A DNA stretch of 64,000 nt, taken from assembly GCA_016866305.1 (NCBI GenBank), contig VGMX01000005.1, positions 1 to 64,000 on the forward strand, in the 5' to 3' direction. Below, piece by piece: positions 20,336-28,608 of this stretch. Source of the DNA: Chlorobiota bacterium (lineage in GTDB: Bacteria > Bacteroidota > Chlorobiia > Chlorobiales > Chlorobiaceae). Position numbers and translations under genes: made by a program. The notes beneath the pieces are model-generated. The model worked only from the letters and a program-made list of their open reading frames with translations. It was not told the origin of the DNA and searched no databases. Each line of letters begins with the position of its first letter. Position 1 is the stretch's first letter.

Positions 20336-21217
20336 TTATTTTTTTTCAAGAAGCTTTTCCATCCGGGATATCCCCTCAAGCACTCTTGGCCCCGGTCGCA
20401 GAAACAGACTGTTATCGAAACCGTCAAACACCTTTTTGTGGCGAACGGCAGCAATATGCTGCCATCCGTTTCTCTGCATCACACCATCGGCGGCAGGATA
20501 CCTCTTCGACATGTACATGCAGGCAATCACATCGGGATTCTGCTGGATAACCCACTCCTCGGAGACCTCGAAGTACTCCTTTCCGACCGCGTCGCCGATA
20601 TTGTGTCCCCCGGCATAGCCGATCAGAGCGGAGGTGTAGCTGTCCAGACCGCCTGTCCAGCAGGGATCGTCCCAGATTTCAAGATAGACCCGCGGCTTCT
20701 GCGTGCGCTTGAGGTTCTTTTTCCGGAAATCCGACAGTCCCTGCTCGATGACGGCAGCAAGGCTGTCGGCTTTTTTTGCGCGGCCGGTGAGTCTGCCCAG
20801 TTTTCTGAGAGCTTCGGGGATGTCGTCGGGGGTTTTGCAGGAGATGTGTTCGATCCGCATACCCATGGCGGTAATTTTGGCGCTGTTGCGCTCATCCTCG
20901 AGATCGACGTCGATGACAATATCGGGGTGGATGGAGGCGATCATCTCCAGCGAGGGTCTCCCGAATGCTCCGGCAACAGGCACTCTTGCCGCTTCCATCG
21001 GCCAGTCGCATGCGCTCGTGCGTCCGGCAAGCTGCTTTCCTGCACCGATGGCGAAGATCATTTCGGTAACGCTGGGCGCCAGACTGACAATCCGGGGAGC
21101 CCCATCGAGGTTCTCTTTTTTCGGGCTTTCGGCAGGGCTGCATCCGGCAATGAGCAGCATTGCAAGAACGAGAAGCAGAACCGGGTTACGGCCATCAGGC
21201 CTCGAAAAGCTTTGCAT
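20336..21217 (-). CDS. Periplasmic binding lipoprotein, BtuF/cobalamin-like
   Basis: Protein of 293 residues with a lipoprotein signal ending LLIAGC (cysteine about residue 26). The fold is the class III binding-protein type. PRIVSLAPSVTEMIFAIGAG (about 41-60) and the helical backbone linker match BtuF-like cobalamin or ferric-siderophore binders. Cobalamin is a plausible ligand because bacteriochlorophyll synthesis needs it in phototrophs. No permease or ATPase gene is adjacent. The ATG overlaps the end of the upstream Nudix gene by 23 bp. Confidence 0.8.
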   Translation of the reverse strand: MQSFSRPDGRNPVLLLVLAMLLIAGCSPAESPKKENLDGAPRIVSLAPSVTEMIFAIGAGKQLAGRTSACDWPMEAARVPVAGAFGRPSLEMIASIHPDIVIDVDLEDERNSAKITAMGMRIEHISCKTPDDIPEALRKLGRLTGRAKKADSLAAVIEQGLSDFRKKNLKRTQKPRVYLEIWDDPCWTGGLDSYTSALIGYAGGHNIGDAVGKEYFEVSEEWVIQQNPDVIACMYMSKRYPAADGVMQRNGWQHIAAVRHKKVFDGFDNSLFLRPGPRVLEGISRMEKLLEKK

Positions 21218-21605
21218 ACTGTTTCAGGATTACTTCGTGATTGAATGCAAGGGGTATAGCCAGCGCTTCTGCAATGGTGAACCATCCGGTTTCTTCAACT
21301 TCTTCGGGCATCAGTCGCAGCGTTCCGGACGCAGTGCCGCAGAATGCAAGTGCAACGGCATGAAAGCTGTATTGCGGGAAGATTTCATCGATGTAGCAGA
21401 GGAACCGAGGGTCGGAGAATGCGAGGCCGGTCTCTTCACCCACCTCCCGGATAACGGCAGCAAGAGCAGTTTCGCCCTGGTCGATATGTCCTCCGGGGAG
21501 GCACCAGAATCCCCTGAAAGGGCTGACGGCTCTCCGGGTGAGCAGCACCGTCGAGCGATTTGCCCTGTCCGGCGCGATGATGGCGGCTACCGTGGCTTTT
21601 GTCAT
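21195..21605 (-). CDS. Nudix hydrolase
   Basis: Protein of 136 residues with a complete Nudix box GGHIDQGETALAAVIREVGEETGL (about 38-61; pattern Gx5Ex7REVxEExGx). It hydrolyses a nucleoside-diphosphate-linked compound. The substrate (8-oxo-dGTP, ADP-ribose or other) cannot be assigned. It is cotranscribed with the overlapping binding lipoprotein. Confidence 0.88.
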   Translation of the reverse strand: MTKATVAAIIAPDRANRSTVLLTRRAVSPFRGFWCLPGGHIDQGETALAAVIREVGEETGLAFSDPRFLCYIDEIFPQYSFHAVALAFCGTASGTLRLMPEEVEETGWFTIAEALAIPLAFNHEVILKQYAKLFEA

Positions 21606-21854
21606 GGGGCGGCGGTTAAAAAGGGAGAGGCTTTTTCTACAGCAGGGAAAATGGCAAAAAAAGATGATTTCCGAAGACCCTCCGGATGAATTTCCTTCCT
21701 GGTCATTTGTTCGATGTCATTTTTCAACGGCTTGTACGCGTTTTCAGTAATGTCCGGTAAAAAATAAAAAAGGTCTGAAAACACTTGGGAAACGGCGATA
21801 TTAAAAGTGAGAAAAACAATTGATATCAGCCGTATTCACAAGGAGTTCCAGACC

Positions 21855-22367
21855 ATGAAGCAAGTTACAACGCTATTGGGTGAGTTGCTAAAGATTTTTC
21901 CGAGATATGAATTCGAGAAACTCGAAAAGCAGCACCAGCAACCACTACACGAAGTATTGCACGGGCTGGCAACAGCTGATAACCTTGTTCTATGCGCAGA
22001 TTGGCGGACATGACAGTCTCCGGAGACATTCAAACAAGCCTTGGCGTCCATGCTCAGAAATGGTACCACCTTGGACTTACAGACATAAAACGAAGCACCT
22101 TGTCTGACGCCATGAAAAACCGCCCGCATCAAATTTATGAGGGACTGTTTTACAAACTGCTCGACAAGTGCCGGTCAGTTACTCCTGAGCACAAGTTCCG
22201 GTTCAAGAACCCACTTTTCTCAATGGATGCCACCGTCATTGATCTCTGCCTGAGTGTTTTTCCTGGGCAGAATTCCGTCAACGCAAGGGAGCCATCAAAT
22301 TGCACTACCTCTATGATCACCGTGGCTCGCTGTCCACCCATACCGTTATCAGGAACTCGACATGTTA
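21855..22367 (+). pseudogene. Decayed IS4-family transposase (DUF4372 type), truncated
   Basis: Transposase-like pieces run through all three frames. Frame one from 21855 has MKQVTTLLGELLKIFPRYEFEKL. A second frame from about 21960 has GWQQLITLFYAQIGGHDSLR. A third (about 22035-22265) has QKWYHLGLTDIKRSTLSDA and FRFKNPLFSMDATVIDLCLS, including the first catalytic Asp. A fourth shift at about 22265 gives WAEFRQRKGAIKLHYLYDHRGS before a stop. At least three frameshifts, plus loss of the C-terminal half with the rest of the DDE triad, make it inactive. No terminal inverted repeats were found. Confidence 0.8.
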
Positions 22368-22562
22368 AACAAGGATATCTACCGGGACTACTTCGAACAG
22401 ATTCTCGATGTTCATGCAAGGCTTGTCCATGAGGCTGAAGAGGTTTCAGCAACTGCCGAAAACGAGGCGCTTCGTCAGGCAGTGATGGATATCGCCTCTT
22501 TCGGAGCACGCCAGAAGGCTCTGGCGGAAGAGCTTGAACGGCGGCGGCTCGATGCAGCCTGA
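22362..22562 (+). CDS. Small hypothetical protein
   Basis: An open frame of 66 codons, predicted mainly helical and rich in Glu/Ala (HARLVHEAEEVSATAENEALRQ). Codon use resembles the neighbouring real genes. Its ATG sits on the last bases of the transposase relic. It may therefore be the surviving 3' part of a gene interrupted by the element rather than a complete gene. No recognised family. Confidence 0.45.
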   Translation: MLNKDIYRDYFEQILDVHARLVHEAEEVSATAENEALRQAVMDIASFGARQKALAEELERRRLDAA

Positions 22563-22596
22563 TCATTCCTGTTTCCGCTGAGCGGGCAGGAGGTGC

Positions 22597-23055
22597 TCAG
22601 CCTGCCCTTGTTGCCCACCAGTCGTCCCCGTAAGTGTAGAAAAGCTCCTCTCCCTTTCCGATATCCCGCAGCGCGTAAAGCACCAGCTCGGGTCCGTTCC
22701 GGGTCTCCTCACGGTAGTAAGCCACGTTAGGTTCGGGGGAGTGGTTGAAGAGCATGCCGTACCCCATGACCACGAGTCTGGCGGTTTCGGTGCTGCCGTA
22801 GAAGACGTAGTTGAGCAGTTCGCCGCCCACATCCCTGTCGTTCACTTCGAGTGCGGGGCACCGCTCGATGATGTCGCCCTCCCTGATGCCTTCCAGGGCA
22901 AAAGCTCCTCGACCGCTGACAGTCGACGGTCCTATGCCGACCACGCCCCTGCATTGAGCCGGCGTGCGTATTTTCAGCTGCATCCCGATTGCGATGCCGG
23001 CCATGAGCCCTGCAGCGAGCAGGGCAGGAACAAGGATGTAAAGATTGATGGCCAT
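22597..23055 (-). CDS. Membrane-anchored SET-domain protein
   Basis: Protein of 152 residues with an N-terminal hydrophobic helix (about 5-26) and then a compact SET domain. Visible SET landmarks are GRGAFA (about 48-53), the AdoMet/knot motif GYGMLFNHSPEPNV (about 98-111) and GEELFYTYG (about 134-142). SET proteins are lysine methyltransferases. In bacteria their targets are mostly unknown, and the anchor suggests a membrane location. It lacks the Cys-rich post-SET segment. Confidence 0.82.
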   Translation of the reverse strand: MAINLYILVPALLAAGLMAGIAIGMQLKIRTPAQCRGVVGIGPSTVSGRGAFALEGIREGDIIERCPALEVNDRDVGGELLNYVFYGSTETARLVVMGYGMLFNHSPEPNVAYYREETRNGPELVLYALRDIGKGEELFYTYGDDWWATRAG

Positions 23056-23236
23056 AGGTTTTCTGCTGTTGGCAAGAACAGCTATGTTACGAAAAATTGC
23101 GGTTTGTTGAAATTCGACCGCAAGCTCATTTTTCGTTTACGGGTATCGAACGGATGCGGAGTGAGCCGCACCGACGGAATGATCAGCATTCATTTCGGGT
23201 TGTTCATACCTGAAGGAAACCTTACGTAAACTGCCG

Positions 23237-23641
23237 ATGAAACCGGTTGCTTTTCTTCGCTATCTCTGGGCATTTCCCAATACGGCGCTCGGGTTGCTGT
23301 TCTTTCTGCCTGCGTTCGTTTCAGGTGGCAGGATCAGGCGCATTGACGGCGTTCTGGAGATATCAGGCAGAACGACAGCCTGGGTGCTCCGGAGAGTTCC
23401 TTTTGCCGGATCGGCTGTCGCGCTCACGCTTGGCCACGTCGTGCTTGCCGCGGATGATGAGGTTCATGAGCGGTGGCGCGGCCATGAGCGTATTCATGTC
23501 CGGCAATATGAGCGGTGGGGGCCGTTTTTTATTCCGGCATACCTCGCAAGCTCCATTGCCGCAAGGCTCAGGGGCGATGACGGTTATCTCGGCAATCGCT
23601 TCGAATCCGAGGCGTTCATGCGGGGAGGGCACATCACGTGA
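23237..23641 (+). CDS. Small membrane-associated protein with HExxH motif
   Basis: Hypothetical protein of 134 residues. A hydrophobic segment near the N-terminus (about 10-29) and another around 93-106 flank a conserved-looking HERIHVRQYERWGPFF (about 83-98). The HExxH part is the zinc-binding core of small gluzincin-type peptidases, and the pattern HE..HxxQ..R.G recurs in minimal metallopeptidase-like membrane proteins. No third ligand is obvious. It ends 19 bp before the ABC ATPase gene on the same strand, so it may belong to that operon. Confidence 0.6.
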   Translation: MKPVAFLRYLWAFPNTALGLLFFLPAFVSGGRIRRIDGVLEISGRTTAWVLRRVPFAGSAVALTLGHVVLAADDEVHERWRGHERIHVRQYERWGPFFIPAYLASSIAARLRGDDGYLGNRFESEAFMRGGHIT

Positions 23642-23659
23642 ATAGCAGCCGGAGCCGGC

Positions 23660-24394
23660 ATGCAGGGTGAACCGGATATCGCCGGGGTGCAGGATGCCGT
23701 GCTGAAAATCAGCGGGCTTTCGAAAACCTATCTCATGGGAGAGGTGAAGGTCGAGGCGCTCCGTCATGTATCGATCGAATTTTTCACCGGCGAGCTGGTG
23801 GTGCTGCTCGGCGCATCCGGCAGCGGCAAATCCACACTGCTGAACATCATCGGCGGTCTTGACGTACCTTCGGAAGGAAAGCTCTATTTCCATGGACGGG
23901 AAATGACTGCGGCAAGTGAAGCCGAGCTGACGGCATACCGCCGCCGCTCCATCGGCTTCGTGTTCCAGTTCTACAACCTGATTTCCAGCCTTTCCGCTCT
24001 TGAGAACATCCAGCTTGTCACCGATATTGCCGAATCACCCATGCAGGCCGAGGAAGCGCTCAGGCTTGTCGGCCTTGGCAACCGGATGAACCATTTTCCG
24101 GCACAGCTTTCCGGAGGGGAACAGCAACGGGTCGCCATAGCCAGGGCGGTAGCCAAACGTCCGGAACTGCTGCTTTGCGATGAACCCACCGGCGCACTCG
24201 ACTACCAGACCGGCAAACTGGTGCTTGAGGTTATCGAAAAAGTGAACCGCGAACTCGGAACGACCACACTCGTCATCACCCATAACGCATCGATTGCCGG
24301 AATGGCCGACCGCGTGGTACGACTCGGAAGCGGCGAGGTGACCGAAGATCGCAGGAACCTTGCAAGGCTTACCCCTTCGGAACTTGTCTGGTAG
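23660..24394 (+). CDS. ABC transporter ATP-binding protein (LolD/MacB type)
   Basis: ATPase of 244 residues with Walker [10 protein letters not shown] (about 51-59), Q-loop VFQFYNL, signature [14 protein letters not shown] (about 150-163), Walker [13 protein letters not shown] (about 170-181) and the H-loop ITHN. The MacB/LolD subfamily drives mechanotransmission-type exporters. It is followed by an FtsX-type permease gene and an adaptor gene, forming a tripartite efflux or lipoprotein-handling system. Confidence 0.93.
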   Translation: MQGEPDIAGVQDAVLKISGLSKTYLMGEVKVEALRHVSIEFFTGELVVLLGASGSGKSTLLNIIGGLDVPSEGKLYFHGREMTAASEAELTAYRRRSIGFVFQFYNLISSLSALENIQLVTDIAESPMQAEEALRLVGLGNRMNHFPAQLSGGEQQRVAIARAVAKRPELLLCDEPTGALDYQTGKLVLEVIEKVNRELGTTTLVITHNASIAGMADRVVRLGSGEVTEDRRNLARLTPSELVW

Positions 24395-24401
24395 TGACGC
24401 C

Positions 24402-26768
24402 ATGAACCTTCTCGGGAAAAAACTGCTTCGCGAACTTCAGTACCTCAAGGGTCAGATGCTGGCTGTGGCCGCTGTCGTTGCGTGCGGCATTTCGGTTTTT
24501 GTCTCCATGAGCAGCGTGAAATATTCTCTTGAGGCCTCCCGTGAAAAGTATTACAACCGTTATCGCTTCGCCGATGTGTTCCTGCAGGTCAAGCGCGCTC
24601 CGGAGTTCTATCGCGAGAGCGTGAGCCGCATTCCCGGGGTCGCGTCGGTAAACACGCGCATCGTGGCCGATGTGACGCTCGATGTGCCGGGACTTGACGA
24701 ACCGGCCACCGGAAGGCTGATTTCCGTTCCCGAATATCGTACCATTCCGGTGCTGAATGACCTTTTCATCAAGAACGGCCGCTATATCGAGCCGGGAAAG
24801 CCTGAAGAGGTGGTCGCCAGCAAACCGTTTCTCGAAGCCAACGGTCTTGTTCCCGGAGACCGGATATCCGCTGTGATCAACGGACGGAAAAAAGAGCTGG
24901 TAATTGTCGGCATGGGGCTTTCGCCGGAGTATATCTATGAGGTACAGCCCGGAGCATTTTTCCCCGATAAACGGCGTTTCGGGGTGTTCTGGATAAGTCG
25001 AACGGCTCTGGAGTCGGCGCTCGACATGAGCGGCGCGTTCAATGACCTGTCGCTTACGCTCGCTCACGGAGCTTCCGAAAAAAACGTCGTCATGCGTCTT
25101 GACAACATGTTCCGCCGTTACGGTTCTCTCGGCGCCTACGGAAGGAGCGAGCAGCTTTCCGACCGTTTCATTGCCGACGAGATCAGGCAGGTGGGTATCC
25201 AGATCACCTTTCTGCCGGCGGTGTTTCTTGCCGTGGCGGTCTTTCTGCTCAATATCGTGTTGCGGCGCATCGTTGCCACGCAGCGGAACCAGATTGCCGT
25301 GCTCAAGGCCATGGGGTTTTCCAATGAGGAGGTCGGGTTGCACTATCTCGGTTTCGCCTTGGTTCCCACCGCAGCGGGATCGGTTGCCGGAACGCTTCTC
25401 GGTGCCTGGCTCGGCAGAAGCCTGATGAACATCTACGCCGATTTCTACAATTTCGCTGAACTGGTCTACTTTTTCCGCTTCAAGGATGTCGCCCTTTCTG
25501 TGCTTCTGAGTTTTGGCGCAGCGCTTTTCGGCGCGTTCGGTGCGGTTCGCGGTGCCGTGCAGCTCCCCCCGGCGGAAGCCATGCGCCCTGATTCTCCCGT
25601 CATCTACAGGCCTGGCGTTCTCGACCGACCGTCATTGCAGAAAAAAATATCGGTACCCGCAAGGATTATCCTGCGCAATCTTGAACGCCGGCCGTGGAAA
25701 GCCGCGCTGTCAGTGCTGATGATTTCACTGGCCGTCGCCATTCTCATTGCCGGTCGCTACACCTATGATGCGGTTGAGTGCATGGTGGCGGTCGAGTTCA
25801 ACGAAAAGCACCGAGAAGACGTCACGGTTGTTTTCAACGACCCGATGCCGCCCTCCGTGGCATACAGCATCGCTTCGCTTGACGGGGTGCTGGAACACGA
25901 ATTTTACCGTGAAGAACCGGTCAGGATGGTTTCCGGCCACAGAACCAGGCGACAGTCGATAAAGGGGTTGCAGTCTGCCGAAGGGCTGCAGCGTCTGGTC
26001 GACAGGAACAGCCGGCAGATAGCCCTGCCCCCGAACGGTGTTCTCCTGACCTCAACGCTGGCAGGCATTCTCGGCGTGAAGCGTGGAGACACGGTGCGTC
26101 TCGAGTTTCTGCAGGGACGCCAGCAACAGCGAGAGGTGCTGGTTGCCGGAACGATCGATGAAATTCTCGGTCTTTCCGCCTATATGCATATCGGGGAACT
26201 CAATCGCCTTGCCGGTGACGGGGGGGCGTTCAACGCTGCATATCTCAGGATAGAGCGGACGAAAGCCTCCGGACTCTTTTCGGATTTCAAGGACATGCCG
26301 GGTGTCGGCAGCATCATGATGCTCAAGGCGCTCAAGGAGAGTTTCGACGAACTGATTGCCGAAAGCATGACCACCTCGACCCTCATTCTTACCTCCTTTG
26401 CCTGTGTGCTTGCTTTCGCGGTGGTGTACAACGGCGCGAGGATTTCGCTTTCCGAGCGCGCGCGAGAGCTTACGAGCCTCAGGGTGCTGGGCATGACCAT
26501 GGGGGAAATTTCCTTCATCCTGCTTGGGGAACAGGCGCTGCTGACGCTTCTTGCCCTGCCGCTCGGTTTTGTCATCGGTATCGCACTTTCCGCCCTGCTT
26601 TCTGTGGGTCTCAGTTCGGAGCTGTACCGCTTGCCGCTCGTCTTCAGCGCCTATAACTTTCTTTTCGCTTTTATGGTTGTTGTTCTTGTCTCGGCGGTTT
26701 CGGCTCTCGCGGTCAGAAACCGTCTTGTGGGTCTCGATCTTGTGGAGGTTTTAAAAACCAGGGAATGA
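24402..26768 (+). CDS. ABC transporter permease, FtsX/MacB superfamily
   Basis: Protein of 788 residues starting at MNLLGKKLLR (24402), seven bases after the ATPase gene. An N-terminal helix (about 15-37) leads into a large periplasmic domain. FtsX domain one has helices near residues 270-390. A second periplasmic domain follows, then FtsX domain two near residues 650-780. The two-repeat layout resembles LolCE-like or antimicrobial-peptide exporters fused in one chain. Substrate unknown. Confidence 0.88.
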   Translation: MNLLGKKLLRELQYLKGQMLAVAAVVACGISVFVSMSSVKYSLEASREKYYNRYRFADVFLQVKRAPEFYRESVSRIPGVASVNTRIVADVTLDVPGLDEPATGRLISVPEYRTIPVLNDLFIKNGRYIEPGKPEEVVASKPFLEANGLVPGDRISAVINGRKKELVIVGMGLSPEYIYEVQPGAFFPDKRRFGVFWISRTALESALDMSGAFNDLSLTLAHGASEKNVVMRLDNMFRRYGSLGAYGRSEQLSDRFIADEIRQVGIQITFLPAVFLAVAVFLLNIVLRRIVATQRNQIAVLKAMGFSNEEVGLHYLGFALVPTAAGSVAGTLLGAWLGRSLMNIYADFYNFAELVYFFRFKDVALSVLLSFGAALFGAFGAVRGAVQLPPAEAMRPDSPVIYRPGVLDRPSLQKKISVPARIILRNLERRPWKAALSVLMISLAVAILIAGRYTYDAVECMVAVEFNEKHREDVTVVFNDPMPPSVAYSIASLDGVLEHEFYREEPVRMVSGHRTRRQSIKGLQSAEGLQRLVDRNSRQIALPPNGVLLTSTLAGILGVKRGDTVRLEFLQGRQQQREVLVAGTIDEILGLSAYMHIGELNRLAGDGGAFNAAYLRIERTKASGLFSDFKDMPGVGSIMMLKALKESFDELIAESMTTSTLILTSFACVLAFAVVYNGARISLSERARELTSLRVLGMTMGEISFILLGEQALLTLLALPLGFVIGIALSALLSVGLSSELYRLPLVFSAYNFLFAFMVVVLVSAVSALAVRNRLVGLDLVEVLKTRE

Positions 26769-27937
26769 GCATGATGGTTTTTTCAAAAACACAGCGCATT
26801 GCGGCACTTTCTCTTATTGTTGTCGCAGCCACCCTGTATCTTGTCTTCAGGCCGTCGCCCCTTCCGGTCGATTCAGGGCTTGTGACGACTGGGCCGCTGC
26901 AGGTGACGCTCGATGCAGAGGGGTTCACGAGGGTAAACGATCGCTATGTTGTCGGGGCTCCCGTTTCAGGTCGCCTGTCAAGGGTTATCCTTGAAGAGGG
27001 TGAGCATGTCCGCAAGGGCGACAAGGTGGCGGAGCTGCTTCCTGCGGCTCTCGATTCCAGGGAGTACCGGGAAGCTTCGGCAAGAGCGGCATCAGCAAAA
27101 GCTTCATTTGACGAAGCCGTTGCGCGTGAGCGGCGCGTGGCGCTCGATTTCCTGCAGGCAGAGCGCCGACAGGTGCGCTACCGGAATCTCTACAGGGAGG
27201 GAGCGGTTTCACGGGAGGCTTTTGAAATGGCTGAAAACGAAGCGATGGTGCTGCACAAGGAAGCCGATGCCGCCAGATCTGCCGCTGCATCCGCACGGTA
27301 TGCATTCCAGGCGCAACAGGCTGCGATCGACAGCCAGACAATGGGTATTCCGGTGCCGGTACTCGCTCCGGCTGCCGGAACAGTGCTCAGAATACATGAG
27401 AAAAGCGAACGGGTGGTGACTGCAGGAACCACGCTTGTCGATATCGGCGATCCGTCCCGCATCGAGGTTGTCATCGACGTGCTCTCTTCAGATGCGGTGA
27501 GGGTCAGAACAGGAAATACCGTGATCATTGACGACTGGGGAGGCGAAAAGTCCCTCCGGGGAGTCGTCAGAACCGTCGAACCCGCTGCGTTCACCAGGAT
27601 TTCAGCACTCGGCATCGAGGAGAAGCGGGTGAATGTCGTGGCGGTTCTCGGCAGGTTCGAGCCGCGGCTCGGGGACAATTTCCGTGTCCAGACCAGGATC
27701 GTGCTGCAAGAGGCCGGCAACGTGCTGAGGGTGCCTGTGAGCAGCCTGTTCAGGGATGCTTCCGGATGGAAGGTATTCCTGATCGAGCGAGGCAAGGCTG
27801 TCGAGAAACCGGTCAGGATCGGTATGCGGGGAGCCATTCAGGCGGAGGTGCTCGATGGACTTCAGGAAGGCGACCGTGTGGTGGTGCATCCGACCAACGA
27901 GCTGAGTCACGGCATGCGTGTCACCTTTCAGCAATAG
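26765..27937 (+). CDS. Periplasmic adaptor (HlyD/MacA-type membrane fusion protein)
   Basis: Protein of 390 residues with an N-terminal signal-anchor (about 10-27). A lipoyl-type half motif VSGRLSRVILEEGEHVRKGDKVAEL (about 61-85) follows, then an alpha-helical hairpin (about 92-185), the second lipoyl half VLAPAAGTVLRIHEKSERVV, and beta-barrel and membrane-proximal domains. The ATG overlaps the permease stop by 4 bp. It links the inner-membrane ABC unit to an outer-membrane channel, which is not encoded here. Confidence 0.9.
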   Translation: MSMMVFSKTQRIAALSLIVVAATLYLVFRPSPLPVDSGLVTTGPLQVTLDAEGFTRVNDRYVVGAPVSGRLSRVILEEGEHVRKGDKVAELLPAALDSREYREASARAASAKASFDEAVARERRVALDFLQAERRQVRYRNLYREGAVSREAFEMAENEAMVLHKEADAARSAAASARYAFQAQQAAIDSQTMGIPVPVLAPAAGTVLRIHEKSERVVTAGTTLVDIGDPSRIEVVIDVLSSDAVRVRTGNTVIIDDWGGEKSLRGVVRTVEPAAFTRISALGIEEKRVNVVAVLGRFEPRLGDNFRVQTRIVLQEAGNVLRVPVSSLFRDASGWKVFLIERGKAVEKPVRIGMRGAIQAEVLDGLQEGDRVVVHPTNELSHGMRVTFQQ

Positions 27938-27941
27938 GCTG

Positions 27942-28445
27942 TCACCTGAACCAGACCGAATCGGGATGCCGGGCATGCAGTGTCTTGTCCAGACCCAGCC
28001 ATTGTCCGGAAGGGAGCAGCATCATCAGCACCGAGAAGATCATGAACGGCGGCAGCGTGAGGTTGTAGAATCCCCCGGCCGCGAAATTCATCACGAGAAA
28101 AAGTGCGAAAGCAGCATTTGCCCTGACGCCAAGTCCGAGTGCAAGGCCGAGGCCGATGACGAGTTCTCCGATGGTGACGATCCACGCTATCGGCAGGGCA
28201 AGAGGTATGGCGAACTGTTCGAGGTAGATGGCCTGAAAGTCGTTCAGAGCCGGGGGATCGGTTAGCCTTTGGGTGAAAAAAACGTGCATCTTGTCTGTCC
28301 AGAGCCACCCCCGGACAAGCTTGTGCCAGAACCCGTAGAGGAAAAAGATTGCGAAAATGTAGCGTCCGGCAAGGAAAAGCACAATGCCCACGGTCTGCAG
28401 CGGGTGTGTTTTCATGTACTCCCTGTTCCACGAAAAGGTACTCAT
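27942..28445 (-). CDS. DoxX-family membrane protein
   Basis: Protein of 167 residues with four predicted helices. FLAGRYIFAIFFLYGFWHKLVRG near the N-terminus and IGELVIGLGLALGLGVRANAAFALFLVMNF in the middle are characteristic of DoxX/DoxD-type proteins, some of which are linked to quinone or thiosulfate oxidation. The ATG at 28445 (MSTFSW) is preferred to an in-frame TTG at 28469. It converges with the adaptor gene, with only 4 bp between stops. The role is not inferable from context. Confidence 0.75.
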   Translation of the reverse strand: MSTFSWNREYMKTHPLQTVGIVLFLAGRYIFAIFFLYGFWHKLVRGWLWTDKMHVFFTQRLTDPPALNDFQAIYLEQFAIPLALPIAWIVTIGELVIGLGLALGLGVRANAAFALFLVMNFAAGGFYNLTLPPFMIFSVLMMLLPSGQWLGLDKTLHARHPDSVWFR

Positions 28446-28528
28446 ACTGCTGTTAAAAGCGTTTATCAAAGCAGAGGCAATATACGAATTTCCCGGAAGT
28501 CAAGCTATCGGGGGAGACAGCAGACCTT

Positions 28529-28580
28529 GGGCAGCAGGCTGTGGGCCGTGGGCAGTTGTCGGAAATCCGGAATCCGGAAT
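28529..28580. repeat. Short degenerate intergenic repeats
   Basis: The gap between the DoxX and priA genes contains two repetitive patches: GGGCAGCAGGCTGTGGGCC followed by GTGGGCAG (28529-28555), and a CCGGAAT direct repeat at 28564-28580. No coding frame is present. They look like slippage-type intergenic repeats. Confidence 0.35.
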
Positions 28581-28608
28581 ACCGTCTGCCGGCGACTGAC
28601 TGCTGATT

